Shown: positions 29,779 to 39,964 of the stretch, in pieces | How positions within the stretch are numbered: position 1 is the first letter of the stretch | Layout of the letters: each line of letters starts with the position of its first letter | Source of the DNA: Komagataeibacter rhaeticus | GTDB lineage: Bacteria > Pseudomonadota > Alphaproteobacteria > Acetobacterales > Acetobacteraceae | Assembly (NCBI RefSeq): GCF_003207855.1 | Contig: NZ_NKTZ01000002.1 | Coordinates: 1 to 64,000 of the forward strand | DNA length: 64,000 nt | Direction of reading: 5' to 3' | The notes under the pieces: generated by a model | What the model was told of the DNA's origin: nothing | Database searches by the model: none | What the model saw: the letters and a program-made list of their open reading frames with translations, nothing else | Made by a program: the position numbers and the translations under genes

Positions 29779-30106
29779 CCGTCCCCTCCCCGTGCACACG
29801 CTCCGGCTTTTCTGGCGCCCTGTGTGCCTGCCCGGCAAGGCGCCGGGCTGGCCCCCTCCTGCCAGCCATGCGGGCCATCTGGCAAGTCCTGTCGGCTGCA
29901 TTCAAATCGTATTGTGGCGCGTCAAAATAATGCCTTGATATAAAAAGATAAAAGTTTTTGGTGCTGCCTTTTTTTCACAAAGGCAGCATGCTTCGAAGCT
30001 TTTTGAAAAAAGCTTCACCAAAAACTTCTTTATGATTTGCCAGACATTTGCAGGGCAGGATTTTGAAACAGCCTGTTATATAAACGGATCACGGCCCCAC
30101 AGCAGA
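29779..30106. other. Divergent intergenic region with a repeat element
   Basis: Between the divergent Wzy-like and lytic transglycosylase genes. It holds the element at 29,948-30,032; no gene is supported. Confidence 0.4.
29948..30032. repeat. Two-hairpin repeat element, copy between divergent genes
   Basis: Starts ATAAAAGTTTTTGGTGCTGC, followed by a stem-loop TGCCTTTTTTTCACAAAGGCA, then GAAGCTTTTTGAAAAAAGCTTC and CACCAAAAACTTCTTTA. The outer arms are inverted repeats. Unlike most copies it lies upstream of both flanking genes, so it cannot be only a terminator for them. Confidence 0.88.
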
Positions 30107-31288
30107 ATGATGAGACTTACGGCAATGCGCGACTACAAAGCGGGACTGGTGGCGCTGGCCGCACTGGCGCTGGCCGGCTGTACGGCAGCGCCTTCGGGCA
30201 TTGTCCGTGGTCCGACCGTAACGGGACAGTCACGCATTTACGTGGCCCCCGGCACGCCGGATGACCCGTGGGGGCCTTACATACAGGAAGCCGCAACCCG
30301 CTTTTCGGTCCCGACCGCATGGATCCGCGCGGTGATGCAGCAGGAATCGGGCGGCAGGCAGTATCTGGACGGACAGCTGACAACATCGGGCGCCGGGGCG
30401 ATGGGGCTCATGCAACTCATGCCCGAAACCTATGCCGACATGCAGGCCCAGTACGCACTGGGGGATGACGCGTATGAACCGCATGACAACATCATGGCGG
30501 GCACGGCATATATCCGCCAGATGTATGACCGCTTCGGCACGCCGGACTTCCTGGCCGCCTACAATGCCGGCCCCGAGCGTGTCGCCGCATGGCGCCAGAA
30601 CGGTGATCCCCTTCCTGCCGAGACCATGGAATATGTGGCGGCCATCACGCCCGGCCTTGGCCCCGACCTGCCGCCGGGCCTGACCGGCAGCCCCGCCAGC
30701 GGCCCCACGATGCTGGCCCGGGCCGATGGCGCGGACATGAACGCGGCCCATGCCCCGCCCGCGGCTGCAACGCCGTCCCTGTCGCGCACGGCGGATGGCT
30801 GCCTGCGCAATGCCGATGCCGCCTATGACCCCACGGCCCCCTGCCTGATGGATCAGGATACCCCCCATGGCGATGCGGGAGATGACATGAAGCCGTCCCG
30901 GACCGTGAATGACACGGACAGGGCCATGGCGCAGGATACCGTCCTGCCCGACCGGGTCGTGCCGGCCCCCGTGCCCGACACGGCCTACCGCCCCGCCGTG
31001 ATTCAGGCCGTGCACTACAACGCGGGTGCGGGCGGGAACGGAACATGGGGCGTGCAGGTCGGCGCCTTTTCCACCGATGCCGAGGCCCGGCAGGCACTGG
31101 CGCGCACCCGCCTGCTGATCGGTGCCCGGCCGGCCGCGCTGGCGGCGATCGTCATGCCGGTGCCGGCGGCGTCAGGCGTACTGTATCGTGCCCGCCTGGT
31201 CGGCTTTGGTGCATCGGAGGCATCCGATACCTGCCAGACACTGCATGCCCATGCCATGGCCTGCTTCACGGTTGCGGCCCATACGTGA
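30107..31288 (+). CDS. Lytic transglycosylase lipoprotein with SLT and SPOR domains
   Basis: From ATG 30,107 the product is 393 residues. It has a lipoprotein signal (LVALAALALAGC). The SLT domain follows: WIRAVMQQESGG contains the catalytic Glu, then GAGAMGLMQLMPETY, PHDNIMAGTAYIRQMYDR and FLAAYNAGPERV. Such enzymes cleave the glycan of peptidoglycan from the periplasmic side. A variable Pro/Asp linker leads to a C-terminal SPOR-like domain (WGVQVGAFSTDAEARQALA), which would target denuded septal peptidoglycan. Starts at 30,110 and 30,125 are also possible. The SLT-plus-SPOR combination suggests a division-linked role. Confidence 0.87.
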   Translation: MMRLTAMRDYKAGLVALAALALAGCTAAPSGIVRGPTVTGQSRIYVAPGTPDDPWGPYIQEAATRFSVPTAWIRAVMQQESGGRQYLDGQLTTSGAGAMGLMQLMPETYADMQAQYALGDDAYEPHDNIMAGTAYIRQMYDRFGTPDFLAAYNAGPERVAAWRQNGDPLPAETMEYVAAITPGLGPDLPPGLTGSPASGPTMLARADGADMNAAHAPPAAATPSLSRTADGCLRNADAAYDPTAPCLMDQDTPHGDAGDDMKPSRTVNDTDRAMAQDTVLPDRVVPAPVPDTAYRPAVIQAVHYNAGAGGNGTWGVQVGAFSTDAEARQALARTRLLIGARPAALAAIVMPVPAASGVLYRARLVGFGASEASDTCQTLHAHAMACFTVAAHT

Positions 31289-31345
31289 AAGCATGGCTGA
31301 AAATGGCGGCATACCGGTCCTGATCGCGTGATGCCGGTATCGTGA

Positions 31346-31377
31346 ACGGAAAAAATGCCGCGCATGCCCTTTTCCGT
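31346..31377 (+). terminator. Possible hairpin after transglycosylase gene
   Basis: An eight-base inverted repeat, ACGGAAAA and TTTTCCGT, encloses a GC-rich loop 57 bases after the stop. It lacks a T-run, so the assignment is weak. Confidence 0.3.
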
Positions 31378-31457
31378 CCTGACTGCCTTTTGCACGGACG
31401 GCCCCATCCCATATCTGGCAGACCGGGATGATTGTTCATGCCCGGCAGGAGGTTGCC

Positions 31458-31589
31458 ATGGTTATGGGAACACGTTACCGCGCATCGACCGGGCCAGACC
31501 GGTCTTCAGCCATCAGGGCAATGGATCTTGTCGGAATCGGCATGGTTCTTCTGACACTGGTGCTGTGGCTCTCACTCGCCTTCTGGTAA
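31458..31589 (+). CDS. Small membrane protein, 43 residues
   Basis: A short gene with a strong ribosome binding site (CAGGAGG) six bases before the ATG. The product has a basic, Ser/Arg-rich N-terminal half of about 20 residues and one membrane helix, MDLVGIGMVLLTLVLWLSLA, ending FW. I do not recognise the function. The next gene encodes a protein of the same size and plan with a similar helix start (D-hydrophobic-x-G-x-x-M), so the two look like a duplicated pair. Small single-helix proteins of this type often associate with respiratory complexes, but nothing here shows that. Confidence 0.6.
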   Translation: MVMGTRYRASTGPDRSSAIRAMDLVGIGMVLLTLVLWLSLAFW

Positions 31590-31623
31590 AAGCCGGTCAT
31601 TCACTCCTTTGGGGGAGGATCAG

Positions 31624-31758
31624 ATGCACACCACCATGCGCCGCACGGCCCATGCGGGCACATATCGCACAGGAAAACCGGAAAGCTGGGATATCATGGG
31701 GCCCGCCATGATTGCCGCGGCCTTTGCCGTGGCTACCGCGCTCATTTTCCTTTCATGA
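31624..31758 (+). CDS. Small membrane protein, 44 residues, related to its neighbour
   Basis: ATG preceded by GGGGGAGGA. The 44-residue product has a basic N-terminal half (MHTTMRRTAHAGTYRTGK) and a helix WDIMGPAMIAAAFAVATALI. Compared with the preceding 43-residue protein, the D-(L/I)-(V/M)-G-x-x-M-(V/I) helix start, size and topology agree. A terminator-like hairpin follows. Function unknown. Confidence 0.6.
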   Translation: MHTTMRRTAHAGTYRTGKPESWDIMGPAMIAAAFAVATALIFLS

Positions 31759-31772
31759 ACTGACAGTGCGGG

Positions 31773-31799
31773 GGAAAGTCCGCATAGGGCGGGCTTTCC
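31773..31799 (+). terminator. Hairpin after the small membrane protein pair
   Basis: GGAAAGTCCGC pairs with the GGCGGGCTTTCC arm around an ATAG-containing loop, and a TTCCCC stretch follows. It lies 15 bases after the second small gene's stop. T-run is short. Confidence 0.45.
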
Positions 31800-31870
31800 T
31801 TCCCCGTGCCGGGTCTGTAGGCTTGCCGCGCGCGGGTTTTCCGTAGCTGTGCAAACCGTAAAAGGCTTCC

Positions 31871-32056
31871 ATGCGCCCGTTTCCAGCCCTGCTTGTTGTT
31901 CTTGGCCTTGCTGCCGGGCTGGCCGCCTGCGTTGATCGTGATCCCCGCATGGACCGCAATTCACGCGCCGCCGCTGACCACACAAACGGCGGACCACAGG
32001 GGGACTGGGGCAGTCTGGGCGGCGGATGGAGCGGCCCCGGTACGATGGGCTGGTAG
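31871..32056 (+). CDS. Small lipoprotein, 61 residues
   Basis: The N-terminus MRPFPALLVVLGLAAGLAAC is a complete lipoprotein signal with lipobox LAAC, so about 41 residues remain after processing. The mature peptide begins CVDRDPRMDRN and ends in a Gly/Trp-rich tail (GDWGSLGGGW...GTMGW). I recognise no family. It is one of six consecutive tiny envelope genes. Confidence 0.6.
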   Translation: MRPFPALLVVLGLAAGLAACVDRDPRMDRNSRAAADHTNGGPQGDWGSLGGGWSGPGTMGW

Positions 32057-32175
32057 CCGGTAGCCTGCGGTATATAAATAATTTCTCATCCGGCTGACAC
32101 AAATTGTTAGCTGCCGGACATCTTTTTGATACGCGGCGGGTTTCAGTATTGCCTCTCATTAAAAGTAATGGCGGC

Positions 32176-32295
32176 ATGATGAAGAAGATTGTTTTCCTGG
32201 GACTCGCCCTGCTGGCAGCCGTGGCCGTGAGCTATCCCACCATCAGTACGGCCCATCACGTACAGGCTGGATCGGCGCTTTTTGAACAGAAATAG
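32176..32295 (+). CDS. Small exported peptide, 39 residues
   Basis: MMKKIVFLGLALLAAVAVSY is a clear signal-type segment; a short polar tail, TISTAHHVQAGSALFEQK, follows. It may be a cleaved secreted peptide or an anchored one. The open frame extends upstream to 32,104 but the signal start is at 32,176. Function unknown; assignment as a gene rests on signal-peptide quality and its neighbours. Confidence 0.45.
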   Translation: MMKKIVFLGLALLAAVAVSYPTISTAHHVQAGSALFEQK

Positions 32296-32377
32296 CCTGC
32301 AACCGGCCTGACCGGCGGCATGGAACCGCATGGCGTCACAGACCGCCGGGCCTTTGTCCATATTCACGGGGAAAACC

Positions 32378-32713
32378 ATGTTCAGGATCCGCCTGCTGCT
32401 TGCCTTATGCATGCTGGGCACCGCCATCAACCCGACCGGGGCACAAAGCCGTACCCATCGTATCAACATGAATATCCGCCCCCATTCCCATACCCAGGTC
32501 AATACGGAAATGGGCCATATACGCGGCTACGCGCCAGCCATGGACAGCAATGGCAGTGCCTACCGCGACATCGATGCACAATGCGCGGCCCAGGGGCTGG
32601 GGAACGTCTCCTCACAATCCGCGACCGTTGGCGTCAGTCTGGCGTCACGACGCAATTTCTATGCCCAGTGCATGGTGCAGCATGGGGCATGGCGGCAGGG
32701 ACAAAAGAACTGA
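32378..32713 (+). CDS. Exported hypothetical protein, 111 residues
   Basis: From the ATG at 32,378 there is a signal peptide (MFRIRLLLALCMLGTAINPT, cleaved near GAQS). The mature part is His/Asn/Ser-rich (RINMNIRPHSHTQVNTEMGH) with two Cys in DIDAQCAAQG and FYAQCMVQHGAW. No family recognised. The two Cys residues could form a disulfide in the periplasm. Confidence 0.6.
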   Translation: MFRIRLLLALCMLGTAINPTGAQSRTHRINMNIRPHSHTQVNTEMGHIRGYAPAMDSNGSAYRDIDAQCAAQGLGNVSSQSATVGVSLASRRNFYAQCMVQHGAWRQGQKN

Positions 32714-32773
32714 TCACGCGCCCGCAACACCCGTCCCCTGTCCGCGTTGTGGCCACACTCGCGGGAGGTGGCG

Positions 32774-32935
32774 ATGACACGCCTGACCAGACTGTACGTA
32801 TCCCTTATTATGGCCATGCTTGTAGCCGGGTGCCACGACCCGGGTCATGACCATCCGGTCTACTGGCATGAAAATGACAGCCGGGATCGCAACACGCACC
32901 AGCACTGGAGCCGTGGCCCCCATACCGATCACTGA
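32774..32935 (+). CDS. Small His-rich lipoprotein, 53 residues
   Basis: A lipoprotein signal, MTRLTRLYVSLIMAMLVAGC, is followed by a short mature peptide dense in His and Asp (CHDPGHDHPVYWHEND and THQHWSRGPHTDH). GGGAGG precedes the ATG by seven bases. The composition suggests metal binding, which is inference only. Confidence 0.6.
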   Translation: MTRLTRLYVSLIMAMLVAGCHDPGHDHPVYWHENDSRDRNTHQHWSRGPHTDH

Positions 32936-33090
32936 TCCCCATGCCCGCAGGAGCAAAAGACCAGCGCTCGCCGTTCATGACGACAGGAACGGGCGGCCAC
33001 CGATGCGGTGGCGCAGGTGCCTGAATACAGCGGTTTTTGTGTAACCGAACCCCTAGACGGCGGCGGAATAGCTGGCTAAACAGACCCTAT

Positions 33091-33180
<90 letters not shown>

Positions 33181-33300
33181 TATGTCCCATAAAATCAGAC
33201 TGAACGGCATGGTCCTCCCCCCTCATCGCATGGGGCGGTCGTGACATGTATCTGTCCGCAGCCCGATATGGCGCGGCAGCCCGGCATGCCCCGGCGGGGA

Positions 33301-36300
33301 TCAATGGTGTTCTCCCCGCGCGGTCTCCTCATCCAGCTTTTCCTGTGCCTTCACACGCCGGCGCGCGCGGGCGCGCAGCCACAGCCATGCCCCCGTACCC
33401 AGCATGACCGCGCCCGTCACACCACACAGATACATCAGCATTGGATGGCGCGACAGGAACCAGTCCACCCACATCCACCATGGCAGATGCCCCACGGTAT
33501 AGGTGGGCGATGTGCGATACGTGGTGAAATGCTCGCCGTTCTTGATCACCAGATCACCCTGTATGGTGGGCAGGACCTTCGGGTCATGCAGGCTGGCAAC
33601 CAGTTCGTGAATGCGGATGCCATTATCCCCCACCAGGGCCAGCACCGAACGGTGGCTGGCATAGGGGGACTCGCTGCCGATCATCAACGCGGCGTTACGT
33701 ACCGGCATGTCCAGATTGGCCGTCACGCCATTGCGCAGGCCACTGCCGTCGCGATCCTGAAAGATGTACCAGATGCCCTGCAGCCCCGTCTGCTGCCCGA
33801 CACGGATATGGTCGCCATCAATCCGGTAGGCCGAGCGCGAAAGCAGTGTCGCCGCCGCTCCCATCTGCCCCACCGGAGCCAGCAGGATGACATCACCCTC
33901 GGGCGGCGTGTGCGCGATATCTTCCGTCGTGGCCAGGTGGATGCCCGATACCGGATACCATGTCACCGATCCGAAAAAACCCATCAGGTCGAAATAGGCG
34001 CCGATCGTATCGGTATCGGGCGCGGGTGGCAGCACGACCGTCGTCTCCCCCAGATCCGCCATGCGGGAGAACGGGAAGCCGATTTCAGCGAAATAGGACA
34101 GGTTGGGCAGTTCGGTGAAGTGGACCCCACGCCGGAAATCCAGCACGGAATCGGAATCGATTTCCAGATGCGGGGAATCCGGGGTGCGGCGGCATGCACC
34201 CCGCTCTACCGGCCGGGTATCAAACTGGAACTGCAGGTCATTCTGGCCGAACAGCAGCCATGGCGGAATGGCCGTGACATGCCCCACGGCCCCGGCATGC
34301 TCGGTCACCATCCGTTCGGACCAGATACGCCACAGGTTGTTGTTCAGCAGCGAATAGCTCTGGATATACGTATTGTTCACACTGACATCGAGGCGCGAAG
34401 CCGCTATGTCCACCACCGGATTGCCCGGCGCACGCACCCACAGATCCATCAGGAACGGCAGCCGGTGCCAGGTGTACAGGTCGGGCGGCAGATGGAAGGG
34501 CACATGCAGGGTATCGGGCGCAAACCCGCCCGCCTGCAGGTCGCCTGCCGTCACCAGCTCGCCAAAACGGACCGGACGGTCTGTCGGGATGAAAGACGGG
34601 GCATCATAGGCCACGCGCGGACGCAGGGTCACATCCTCCACCACCGCGCCCGGCAGGTCACCCAGTGTATCGGGGGAGAAAACCAGCGTCCTGGCCGCCA
34701 CCTCCACTTCGGCCGGCGTGCGGCCGGTCACCACCAGGATGGTGCCCCATTTGTCGTTCGGGTTGGCAATCTCGAACAGGGTCGGGCCTGATGGCGGGGT
34801 TCCCCGGTCATCAATCGCAATCCGGGGGCCGATCTCGATGGCGTTGCCCGTATCGGGCAGGGTGCGCGCAACTGGAAAGGTGAGCTGCCGCGTATCGGCC
34901 AGCCTGCCGAACCAGGACGCCACAAGCCCCCCTGCCCGCAGGACTTCAGGCGCCATGGCACTGCCCGGCAGCACCATGGGCACCCGCATGGCAACCTTCA
35001 GGTTGGAATCAAAAAAGGGCGTGGGCAGCCGACTCAGGCTGCGCACCGGCTCGATGCGCGCGGTGGTCAGCGTGATGGTGGACTGATCGGATATCTGCGC
35101 CCACAGGACATCATTGTACAGGTCGTTGCAGTCCCGCCTGTATTCCCCGGCAAAGCGGAAATTGAGCTTGCTGTCCCCGGTAAAATAAAGTGGGTCTATG
35201 CTGAATTCGATCGGCCCGAAGGTGGGATGGGCCGGATCGATGCGGATCGTGCCGACATACTGCTCGTTCAGGGTCACGGTAATGGCCGTGGCTTCTGGCA
35301 GCAGCGAGGGCGAAATCGCCCCCGACAGGTGCAGCGTGGCATGGGTTACGACGCGGTTGGCGGGCACCACCACATCCACCCCCTGCAGGGGGGAAAACCC
35401 GCGCAGCGTCAGCGGGCCGGGAAAACGGCTGAGGTCACGGAACGCGATGGTGCGCGTAATTTCGGCATCGGCCACCCGGTCGGCCAGTTTCTGGTCCAGG
35501 GTATCGGTGGCGGGCGGGATGTCACCGCTATTGGTATCTCCCAGCGGGGTCAGGTGCGAGACGCCGGTATGGCTGTAGCCGGGCGGCATCTGTGCCCGGG
35601 CCGGAATGGCGGCCAGCATGGCACCCACCAGCAGCATGATGATGCCAGTGCCGAGCCTGTGGGGCACGGGTGGAATCACAAGGCTTTTCTTTTCCAGCGT
35701 TTCTTCCTTGTGCACGCTTTCGCTACTTTCTTCCTGCCCCTTTGACGGGAGGCTCCACAGATAGGGCGGCGCAAGCAGCCCACCTATACTTTTTATGACC
35801 TGATAGATGCTGTTCAACGGTCGGTCATCCTTGAAATCGGCCCAGTTATGCCAGGCATCGCTGCGCCCGAATACAAGGCTTACGACCTCGCGCTCCTCTT
35901 CCAGGGTATCAAGCTTCCATTGCAGGTGCAGCCAGGAGCCACGCTGCTGGCCCAGAATGCGCGCGGGTACCGCAATATCGATTCCGTCATCGGGCTTGCT
36001 GTAACGCAGCGTGATGTCCACCGGGGTCTCGATCTGTTCGGGCAGGTGCATGGTCACACCCGCGCCACCAAGCGAGATGTCGGTGGTGTGCGCCTGGAAT
36101 ACCCTGCCATCCGCAAAGCAGACCTCGACCGGCAGCTTGACCCGGACACGGGGCTTGTGGCGGATCTGCCGCGTCTCACGCCCGACCGCGATGGACGCCA
36201 GCACCACGATCAGGCTGACGGTGATCCACAGCGTGTTGAGCGCAAAGGACTGGAATGCCAGTTTCTGGTGATACTGGAAGATCATGCCCCAGATGCCCCG

Positions 36301-37872
36301 CACCATGCCCCCGAACAGGATGATGGCCATGATCGCATTGGGATAGACCGCGCTGAAATCGAAATAGCCCCGCGCCAGCAGCCCCCCCTTGTCCGTCACG
36401 TTGAACTTGCCCTTGTGCGGCTGGAGCAGGGTGACGATGGTGATGCGGATCAGGAATAGCGCGAGCGATGTCTCGTAGATCTCGCTCCAGAAGGAATAGC
36501 GCCACCGCCCCTCGATGCGTGAAAGCGTCATGATGGAATGGAAGATGTGCGGCAGCGCATAGACCATGATGGCAAAGGGCGAAGCCGCGATGATGTTCTG
36601 CCCGAAGAACAGGAACCCCAGCGGCGAGACAAGGAAGGTCACACGCGGAATGGCAAACAGGAAGTGCGACATGGCCGACAGGTAGCACAGCCGCTGCTCC
36701 CACCGCAGGCCGCCCCCCAGCATGGGATTGTCCCGCCGCATGATCTGCAGCATGCCACGCGCCCAGCGCACGCGCTGGCCGATATGCAGGATCAGCCGCT
36801 CGGTCGCAAGGCCCGCCGCCAGCGGCTGGCACAGATAGGCGGTGCCCCAGCCCTTGCGCTGCATCTTGAGCGCGGTATGCGCATCCTCCGTCACCGTCTC
36901 GGTTGCGAAACCACCCACGCTGAGCAGGGCGGAACGGCGGATGGCGGCACACGAACCGCAGAAGAATGTCGCATCCCAGAAATCATTGCCGTCCTGTATC
37001 AGGCCATAGAACATGTTGCCCTCGGGCGGCACGTCATAGCCCGCGGCCAGATTGCGCTGGAACGGATCGGGGGAATAGAAATGGTGGGGTGTCTGCAGCA
37101 GGGCCAGCTTGGGGTCCGCCCATAGCCAGCCAATGGTCTTGAGCAGGAAGGAACGCGTGGGCACATGGTCGCAGTCAAAGATGACCACGAACTCCCCCTT
37201 CGTGATCTTCATGGCATGGTTGAGGTTACCGGCCTTCGCGTGGTTGTTCTCGGCGCGGATGATGTAACCCGCGCCCGATTCCACCGCGAAGTCCCGGAAG
37301 GCCTTCCGCCGGCCATCATCAAGGATGTAGACGTTCAGCTTGTCCGCCGGCCAGTGCAGGTCCATCGCACCCAGCACGGTGGAGCGGACCAGTTCCAGGT
37401 CCTCGTTGTAGGATGGAACATAGACATCCACCATCGGCCAGTCCGCCGGGTCATCGGGCAGGCGGTGCGGCTTGCGGCCCAGTGGCCACGACATCTGGAA
37501 ATAGCTCAGGCACAGGGTGGACAGCGCGTAGCCTTCCGCCCCCAGCAGGGCAAGCGACATGGCAACCTGCAACGGTCCATGAAACTCCACCGTGCTGCCC
37601 AGCCGCCAGATCAGGTAGCGGAAGGAAACAAAGAGCGACAGCATCATCAGAATGCAGGTGATGTGCCGCCCCGGCCTGCGGTTGAGGATGAAGAAAAGCG
37701 TGATCGTGCCGATCGAGATATAGGCCTGCTCGGCTGGCGCAAGGGTGATGTCACCAACGGACACGCAGAGTACCGCACCCACCACCATCAGCAGCGCGAT
37801 AAGCCAGGCCTGCCGCCGCGGCGTGGTCAACAGCGCCTCTCCGCCCCACTTCAGCCACAATTCCCTGAGCAT
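33301..37872 (-). CDS. bcsAB: Fused cellulose synthase BcsA-BcsB, solitary copy
   Basis: A 1523-residue one-chain cellulose synthase. Residues 1 to about 720 are BcsA: N-terminal helices, GT2 core with YILDDGRR (186), DCDHVP (233-235), FFCGSCAAIRR gating segment (304), TVTEDAH (catalytic TED, 328-330) and QRVRW (366-370), then a PilZ c-di-GMP domain with RHKPR (571-575) and DISLGG (598-603). A second hydrophobic segment at about 741-760, like a former signal peptide, begins the periplasmic BcsB half, which ends in a membrane anchor around residue 1495. All catalytic and c-di-GMP residues I can check are intact. No bcsC, bcsD, bcsZ, ccpA or bglX is adjacent. Isolated fused copies occur in Komagataeibacter besides full operons, so this is probably an accessory paralogue. 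Confidence 0.96.
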   Translation of the reverse strand: MLRELWLKWGGEALLTTPRRQAWLIALLMVVGAVLCVSVGDITLAPAEQAYISIGTITLFFILNRRPGRHITCILMMLSLFVSFRYLIWRLGSTVEFHGPLQVAMSLALLGAEGYALSTLCLSYFQMSWPLGRKPHRLPDDPADWPMVDVYVPSYNEDLELVRSTVLGAMDLHWPADKLNVYILDDGRRKAFRDFAVESGAGYIIRAENNHAKAGNLNHAMKITKGEFVVIFDCDHVPTRSFLLKTIGWLWADPKLALLQTPHHFYSPDPFQRNLAAGYDVPPEGNMFYGLIQDGNDFWDATFFCGSCAAIRRSALLSVGGFATETVTEDAHTALKMQRKGWGTAYLCQPLAAGLATERLILHIGQRVRWARGMLQIMRRDNPMLGGGLRWEQRLCYLSAMSHFLFAIPRVTFLVSPLGFLFFGQNIIAASPFAIMVYALPHIFHSIMTLSRIEGRWRYSFWSEIYETSLALFLIRITIVTLLQPHKGKFNVTDKGGLLARGYFDFSAVYPNAIMAIILFGGMVRGIWGMIFQYHQKLAFQSFALNTLWITVSLIVVLASIAVGRETRQIRHKPRVRVKLPVEVCFADGRVFQAHTTDISLGGAGVTMHLPEQIETPVDITLRYSKPDDGIDIAVPARILGQQRGSWLHLQWKLDTLEEEREVVSLVFGRSDAWHNWADFKDDRPLNSIYQVIKSIGGLLAPPYLWSLPSKGQEESSESVHKEETLEKKSLVIPPVPHRLGTGIIMLLVGAMLAAIPARAQMPPGYSHTGVSHLTPLGDTNSGDIPPATDTLDQKLADRVADAEITRTIAFRDLSRFPGPLTLRGFSPLQGVDVVVPANRVVTHATLHLSGAISPSLLPEATAITVTLNEQYVGTIRIDPAHPTFGPIEFSIDPLYFTGDSKLNFRFAGEYRRDCNDLYNDVLWAQISDQSTITLTTARIEPVRSLSRLPTPFFDSNLKVAMRVPMVLPGSAMAPEVLRAGGLVASWFGRLADTRQLTFPVARTLPDTGNAIEIGPRIAIDDRGTPPSGPTLFEIANPNDKWGTILVVTGRTPAEVEVAARTLVFSPDTLGDLPGAVVEDVTLRPRVAYDAPSFIPTDRPVRFGELVTAGDLQAGGFAPDTLHVPFHLPPDLYTWHRLPFLMDLWVRAPGNPVVDIAASRLDVSVNNTYIQSYSLLNNNLWRIWSERMVTEHAGAVGHVTAIPPWLLFGQNDLQFQFDTRPVERGACRRTPDSPHLEIDSDSVLDFRRGVHFTELPNLSYFAEIGFPFSRMADLGETTVVLPPAPDTDTIGAYFDLMGFFGSVTWYPVSGIHLATTEDIAHTPPEGDVILLAPVGQMGAAATLLSRSAYRIDGDHIRVGQQTGLQGIWYIFQDRDGSGLRNGVTANLDMPVRNAALMIGSESPYASHRSVLALVGDNGIRIHELVASLHDPKVLPTIQGDLVIKNGEHFTTYRTSPTYTVGHLPWWMWVDWFLSRHPMLMYLCGVTGAVMLGTGAWLWLRARARRRVKAQEKLDEETARGEHH

Positions 37873-38314
37873 GTTCTATAACCAGACCGACCTGAATAAA
37901 AACCCGTCAAATGAAGTAAAACCATACCGGCAGCCATCCCGGCGGCGCTGCGCCATGGGGCATTGCGGCATGGATGGATTTTCGTTTCCTATCATGCGCG
38001 GTATGACCGAAAGCCTTTTCTCCCCGACATCTTTCCCGATGGATGCCGACACTAGAGGAGCCAGCGGGCCAACCGCAAGGCATTATCGGACAGGCTGATT
38101 TATTTTCAGTCAGGAAGCGGAAGTGGTCATTCACATGCAGTTTAACCAGCCCGTGGGGGGACTGGATCAGGTCCCTCCGCAATAAAACCTGTGGTTGCAT
38201 CCTTCCATGCCATAAAATACGGCCCCCAGACAGAAAAGGCACCCGGACCATACGGTCCGGATGCCTTCGTGCAATCGGCCCCGCCCACAGGGGCACGGGT
38301 ATGGAATGCGTGGT
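37873..38314. other. Intergenic region upstream of bcsAB
   Basis: Apart from the terminator at 38,230-38,268 I see no gene or recognisable regulatory fold. The bcsAB promoter should lie here. Confidence 0.4.
38230..38268 (-). terminator. Terminator hairpin after DEAD-box helicase gene
   Basis: AAGGCATCCGGACC and GGTCCGGGTGCCTT pair around a four-base GTAT loop on the minus strand, followed by TTCTG. It lies about 45 bases beyond the helicase stop and separates that gene from bcsAB. Confidence 0.7.
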
Positions 38315-39652
<1,338 letters not shown>

Positions 39653-39964
39653 GAAGGGCGCCTCCTGGCGCGAAAAAACAGGGCCGCGGGGCCTGCGGCG
39701 TGCCGCATGCCCGAAGAGCGAACCGACAGACATACCCGATACCGGCCCTTATATGCACAGGGGCACGCGTTCTGTCGTCGCAAGGATATGATGTTAGGGA
39801 TAGAGGCCGGTCCAGTCTGCTTTCAGTCGTGTCCCCCGCGTCAAGGACACGTGCAATCAAACCAGCACAAGGGAACAGGCGCGGTCCGTTCCCGAGCGTG
39901 ATGCTCTATCGCGTTATCGGGGGGGCTGCAAGTCTTTTCATGCGGCGGCATGCCCAGCGGGGGA
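39653..39964. other. Intergenic region between metW 3' end and helicase 5' end
   Basis: No gene is supported; it should contain the helicase promoter and leader. Helicases of this class are often cold-regulated through long leaders, but I could not identify a cold box or a fold here. Confidence 0.35.
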
